Source: Doris montereyensis (Eukaryota; Mollusca; Gastropoda; Nudibranchia; Dorididae). Taken from it: a stretch of 64,000 bases of DNA. Below the pieces are notes generated by a model. It saw nothing but the letters and a program-made list of their open reading frames with translations. It made no database searches and was not told the origin of the DNA. Location: the NCBI GenBank assembly GCA_037039925.1, contig JAXRKP010001309.1, forward strand, positions 76,305 through 140,304, given 5' to 3'. A program made the position numbers and the translations under genes. Shown one piece after another: positions 58,776 through 64,000 of the stretch (the stretch's first letter is position 1; each line of letters begins with the position of its first letter).

Positions 58776-61480
58776 GTTTTAGCTTCCCTAGTTACAAGCA
58801 TTGTTTTGGTTTTCTTTGCATCTACTATCATTCCTTTATTTAGTTAGTTGTTAATAATGTTGATATTCTACTGAAGGTCACTTTCTGATCCCTTTCTGAT
58901 TTTCCAAACAGAACTAAATCATCGCAAATGAAAGCATTGATACATTTACTGGTTTGAGCTTTCACTTACATACATTCATTTTCTTCATTTCTGAGGATGC
59001 CTTGCAACTTAGGACACAACCCTGTCTTACTCCTATATCTGCATCAAATTCTGCAGATATGTTTCCAGCTACTCTCACTGCACATGTTGGTTTGTTGTAA
59101 AAACTTTGAATGGCTTCTATTAAATTTTGCTCTACATTGTGTTCTTTTAAGGAATGCCATAGTTCGTCCCTCCTCACAGTGTCAAATGCCTTTTCTAAGT
59201 CTATAAAACACAGGTGCAAGTCAATGTTTCTCTCGAGGAATTTTTCTATTACTTGTCTAATTGTAAATATGTGGTCTTGTACACTTCTTCCTGGTCTAAA
59301 CCCACTCTGATGTTCTTCAATCTGATCCTCTACTCTTTTCCTTAGTCTCATTTCCAGTATCCTGGCATATGCTTTTCCTGGAACGCTAAGTAGTGATATC
59401 CTCTATAGTTTGAGCATTCCATAGTTGATCCTTTCTTATGTATTGGTACTACCTTTTTCCGGTCGTCTGGCACCTGTTTGACTTCCATGCGTGTTGGCAT
59501 ATTGCATATAATAGAGCCTCTCTAGTTTTTAATCATTTATGGATAAACTTGATCCGCTCCTGGGGCTTTTCCTAATTTCACTTTTTCTTATAGCTGTTTG
59601 GATTTCTTCCATTAATATATCTACATCTTCAGCTGTCTCCCCTGGATCACTTGATACTCTTAGTAGTCTTACTAATTGATCTTTACTCATTGTTTCATAC
59701 GTTCTGAAGGGATTGTGTAATTGGTGAAAATGCTTTCTCCATGTTTCCATGATTTCGTTGTCTTCCTTCATTATGTCTCCTTTGACATTCTTAATTTGTC
59801 GTATTGGGCATGCTTTAGTCTTTCTCATGCTCTTCATTGCCCCGCCAGAACATTTTTTGATTTCCTTGATAGCTTTCTTGGAGTCTTTGTCCAACCTCTT
59901 CCCATTGTTCTTGTTTTGCTTTCCTAACTTCCTCTTTGGCGATAGTTCTTTTATTCACGTAATCTATCCTATCCTCTGTCTCTTTGTTTGCAAGTATTAC
60001 TTCCATATATCCTTTTTTCTTTGATCTTAGTCTTGACATTCTCATTCCACCATGCTGTCCTTTTCCATTTCCTTTTAATTTTTTCCTACCACAGACCTCT
60101 TCAGTACAAATGAGGAGTGTTTCTTTATATATGTTTGCCACTTTTTCTTCTATCGTGCTATCATTCAGATCGATCTGTCTTTCACTGATAAATCTTTTTA
60201 TCCTAGATTGATATACCTGTTTTACTACTGGTTTATTTAGTTCCTCTATTTTGAGTTTAGAAGCGTTCTTTCTTTCCTTTTCCTTTTCTGTTTGTTTTCC
60301 TCAGTCAGTAATCTCATTTTGGCAATCACTAAGTTACAAAGGGGTAATCACTAAATATTTCTGCTCCTCTGTTTACTCTTGCATCCAATGTACTGTAAAA
60401 AAGGGAGCTGCTAACTATTATGTAGTCTATCATTGACTTTTCACACCTGTCTTCATTTACTCTTTTTATATTTGTGGATATCTTTATGAGGAAAAAGGTG
60501 TTGGCTATTTTCGTGTTATTCTTTAGGCAAAAATCTATGAGTCTCTCTCCCATTTGGAGAAGTTGTTGTTTTCCTTCTTACCTATTAGTCCTCCTGACGT
60601 TTCTACATTGTTGCCTACTCTAGCGTTTAAATCTCCTAAAAGCATTAGTTCCTGTTTGGATTTAAGATTCTCTGCAGTTATTTGTAAATCGTTTTCGAAG
60701 ATATCTTTTTCTTTCTTTAGTTGCGTCTTTGTTTGGTCCATAAGTTTTATTAATAATTTATTTCTCGTCCTTTTGGTTTAATATTTACTTCTAATAGCTG
60801 TAGGCTTATAAATTTCCAACTTTCTAGTAGCTTTTATGCCTTTTATGCACTAGGAGCCTCACTTCTGCTTTAGCTCTATCTTTGACATCTACTCCTGAGG
60901 AGATTAAAATATGATTCGGTCTTACATTTTCTATTCCTTGTCCTTTTTTTGTTTCTGTAATGGCTAAAATATCTACTTAGAATTTTTTCCATTTCTTCAA
61001 CTAATTCTAACTCTTTCCCATTTATTGCCCTAACGTTCCATGTTCCAAAAATCACAGTCCGTGTTCATTTCCAAGTTCGTCTTCCAAAGATCAAGTGGGT
61101 TATATTTCTTTTACTTCTCTGAATCAGGTTGTTTTGGATAAGCAGGGGATTAGCCCACTGTATCCTAGGTAGATGGTGGGGCTGCCACCTTGAGGCCCCC
61201 TACCAGGCCTTGTTATTTTTTGTCAGGGTCAACTCCCTTAGCCTTTAGTCATTCAAGACCAGCCTGCAAGGCAGCAGGTTGTTATTGTCTGTCAAAGTTA
61301 ATTCCCTTAGCCTTCGGTCATTCAAGACGCCTGCAAGGCAGCAGGTTGTTTTCTGTCAGGGTTAACTCCCTTAGCCTTTGGTCAAACAAGACCCGCCTGC
61401 AAGGCAGCAGGAGACTCGTGGAGGGCGGGATCATCTACTCCCCGTCCAGGTGCTTACCTGTCCACTGCCCGGAAAATGAA
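58776..61480 (-). mobile_element. RTE-like LINE, 5' region to RT, most complete copy
   Basis: The minus strand carries the 5' leader at 61137-61475 with three direct repeats (CTTAGCCTTTGGTC, GCAAGGCAGCAGGTTGTT). The endonuclease follows (about 60330-61040; [25 protein letters not shown]). The RT (about 58960-60200) has [36 protein letters not shown] and DADIGVRQGCVLS. It stops near 58776, about where the plus copy at 28490 also stops. Several frame breaks. Confidence 0.85.
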
Positions 61481-61785
61481 AAACACTAGATATAAATATT
61501 CTTATCGACGTGAAAATGAAAAGCACTGGATATAAATATTCTTATCGACGTGAAAATGAAAAGCACTAGGTATAAATATTCTTATCGACGTGAAAATGAA
61601 AAGCACTAGGTATAAATATTCTTATCGACGTGAAAATTAAAAGTACTAGATATAAATAATCTTAGCGATGTGAAAATGAAAAGCACTGGATATAAATATT
61701 CTTATCGACGTGAAAATTAAAAGTACTAGATATAAATATTCTTAGCGATGTGAAAATGAAAAGTACTAGATATAAATGTAATATT
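61470..61785 (+). repeat. 40-bp tandem array next to the LINE 5' end
   Basis: About eight units of GTGAAAATGAAAAGCACTGG plus ATATAAATATTCTTATCGAC, exactly 40 bases apart in the first five. It starts at the very base where the LINE 5' end stops, so either the LINE inserted into the array or the array expanded at the junction. Confidence 0.95.
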
Positions 61786-62656
61786 ATAATATGTACTAAT
61801 GATAAGAAGGAACCGTTTGATTTTGATTAGTATTCTCATATGACACTCCTCGTAGGCTAGACCGACATACTAATACTACTACTACATATTATATAGGCTA
61901 GTACGTGTACACTATGTTGGCTACAATAATGTCGTCATTATCGTGCCTTTACATGGGGCCCATTAGAATATTACATGCCGTACTGTATACATGTATTTGT
62001 TTTATTATATTATTAGCCTGCGTCATGTAGGCCTGTGGTCTTCGGTACTACACTACGTCATGTACTTACTTTGGCATGGCGCAATACTATTACTATTATA
62101 GCATGGTGCTCGATCACGCCAGCAGCTGTCTATGACTACTGCGACTCGTGCGTGTGTTTGTGGGGGTAGTGATGATATCATTAGCATTATCAACCTGCGC
62201 ACCATGTAGCCTCTTTCCGGGGGTTAATGCGGACAGTGACGTGCGTGGGACTGGATGGAAATTATTAGAAACTGGAACTGGAAATGGAATGGGACTGGAT
62301 GGAAACTGGAATAGCTGGAGTCATCTCGGAATGTGCGCCTGCTAGTGCTAGTCTTAAGTGCTAGCATTGCGATGGCTCTGATCGAAGCTGATAGTACTGA
62401 CAGTGATACATATACATACTATTTTTTTTACTAAGAGTCGTGGGTAGCATTGGCTACTGTCTGTCTAGCAGTGTGTATAAGTATAATGTAATTGTATTGT
62501 ATACACGGTTACAACGGGACTCGACCACAACGGAATCCTCCCCCTCCCCCCGACCCGACAGTCCCGTGGTAATCGAGCTCCACTGTTAGTGTTACTGTTA
62601 CAGTAGTACATGTAATACGGAGTCACAGTAGAGTGAAGTGAAAGGCGAAAAACGAC

Positions 62657-62829
62657 AATAAGTGACAACTCCACCAATAAAGACAGAACAAAATAGGTTA
62701 ACACTGTATTATAGTATAGGCAAGTCTTTCCGATGTTGATCAAAACATTCATCAAAAGCAACAAATCTTGAATTAAGCATTCATAGACCTTCAGTTGTTC
62801 TGTCTTTATTGGTGGAGTTGTCACTTATT
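62657..62829. repeat. Perfect 32-bp inverted repeat (hairpin MITE)
   Basis: AATAAGTGACAACTCCACCA plus ATAAAGACAGAA at 62657-62688 and its exact inverse at 62798-62829, with a 109-base loop. The arm shares AATAAAGACAGAACAAA with 17680-17700. Confidence 0.9.
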
Positions 62830-64000
62830 TTCATTTTTCACTGTACCATAGTAATATTATCAAACTCGAAGCCATGCTGAATAGTCCTGACCAATGCACA
62901 TGACTTCCTTACTATCAAGTTTTTCATCATGACCCTTCATATCATAGTCTACTTACTCTAAGTTAAGTGAATTTGTTTTATATATTTTAAATGATAAAAA
63001 TTAAAATGTAGGCCTAATTTTAGAAAATGTTGAGTTTGTGCGCCCCACTCATGACAACTATAACTATAACTGAAAGTAGTGAAGGGGCCGACATATATGT
63101 AATAATACTAAATACATGTAGATGAAGATTTGTCTCCCCGTCCATACATATAAATATAAAATTGTTGAAATTATCTGGGTATGATTTCAGCTCCCGAATT
63201 AGGTTAACATGTGGATATCCCTTCTCTTTCCGTAAGCCATTCTTTCATTTTCACTTAGGTCGCCAAGACTTTCATTTCACACAAAGAGACTGTCAGTGTC
63301 AGTTGTCAGTCTCAGTCAGTCACTGACAATACTGACATTTTATTCTTTTATTTTATAATTTTTAAAAACACAAATGGCTAAACGGTAATCTAGAGCTGCA
63401 TTCTGTTTCAAGTTTGAGCCCAAAATGCGACAGGCTCTTAGTCTTACTCTCACATGCAAGTGTGTAGGCAAGCTGTACAAATTACAACAGTAATGATCGG
63501 TCTGTTGAGATAAACGTGGGATATTTGACCAGTCTTTATAACTTATACTTATAACGCTATAGGATCAGTCGCCAAGTTATGAGGCGCTTTAGTGTTGGTG
63601 TTGTAAATGTTAAATAATAATGATGATAGTGATAGTAAGGGGTTGTGGCAGTAGTGGCACATTTGGCAGTGATATGACGTGAGGCTGTTGTGTAACCACG
63701 ATGACACTGGTTCGAAATCAAACTGCCCCAGGTTGTTTGCATGATTTTTTTACTTGTACTCTCTCTGGGCAGGAACCGCACAGGAACTGATGACCGATTC
63801 CTCATTGAAGAATGAGGTGTGAATAAGTAAGTGTACATTTATGATAGAGATATAGGATTCGTTTTTTTAAGTTTGTTTCATTGAAATGTACCCTGTCCAC
63901 CACAATGCAGTGATATCAGGGTGAATTAGGAGGAAACAAGACACTTCAGACAAATAAGATAAAAGATAAGTGCAGAGACGTGACGTACCCATTATTGTAT
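62830..64000. other. Right edge: no gene seen, short repeats only
   Basis: A GTCAGT-rich patch lies at 63276-63340, a tRNA-like head (GGCTGTTGTGTAACCACG, CTGGTTCGAAATC) at 63680-63720, and one inverted copy of the third short-repeat family at 63868-63998. No exon of a host gene is recognisable. Confidence 0.5.

Overview
The window is nuclear DNA of an animal. Genes are split into small exons (about 70-260 bp) with GT-AG introns, the DNA is AT-rich, and there are many microsatellites, LINEs, tRNA-derived SINEs and foldback DNA transposons. The protein sequences, the frequent GATCTA-type words and the (AAT)n-linked repeats suggest a lophotrochozoan, most likely a gastropod mollusc. That placement is inference, because no sequence search was possible. 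|| Two protein-coding genes are recognisable, both on the + strand. Positions 1-12,640 hold the 3' half of EPRS, the bifunctional glutamyl/prolyl-tRNA synthetase. Eleven exons (1835-11968) cover the end of the WHEP-repeat linker and the whole prolyl-tRNA synthetase module; the glutamyl half lies upstream of the window. Positions 23,025-46,945 hold a complete SYK/ZAP-70-family cytoplasmic tyrosine kinase. Its 14 exons encode SH2-SH2-linker-kinase, about 630 residues, close to vertebrate SYK (about 635). The gene is spread over nearly 24 kb because its introns are filled with transposons, SINEs and a 1.4-kb minisatellite. || Both genes show the same oddity: about ten places where an otherwise excellent reading frame slips by one base, mostly at short C, G or T runs. 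All other codons, motifs and splice sites are intact. The most economical explanation is homopolymer undercalling in the assembly rather than two pseudogenes. Automatic gene callers will break both genes at these points. || The rest is intergenic or intronic repeat landscape: an RTE-like LINE family (27.95-31.17, 36.8-37.4, 44.2-44.9 and 58.78-61.48 kb, one copy apparently rearranged by twin priming and one fragment nested inside a SINE); two other degenerate LINEs (18.8-20.4 and 33.8-34.7 kb); a tRNA-Leu/Ser-type SINE with at least eight copies; pogo-, Tc1-, PIF/Harbinger- and TTAA-type elements with visible inverted repeats; and tandem arrays with 29, 40, 41, 56, 60 and 88-bp units. From 46.9 to 64 kb no host gene was found. 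|| I found no new defence or enzymatic system. The most useful results are the two manually traced genes, the frame-slip pattern, and several transposon structures with readable target-site duplications.
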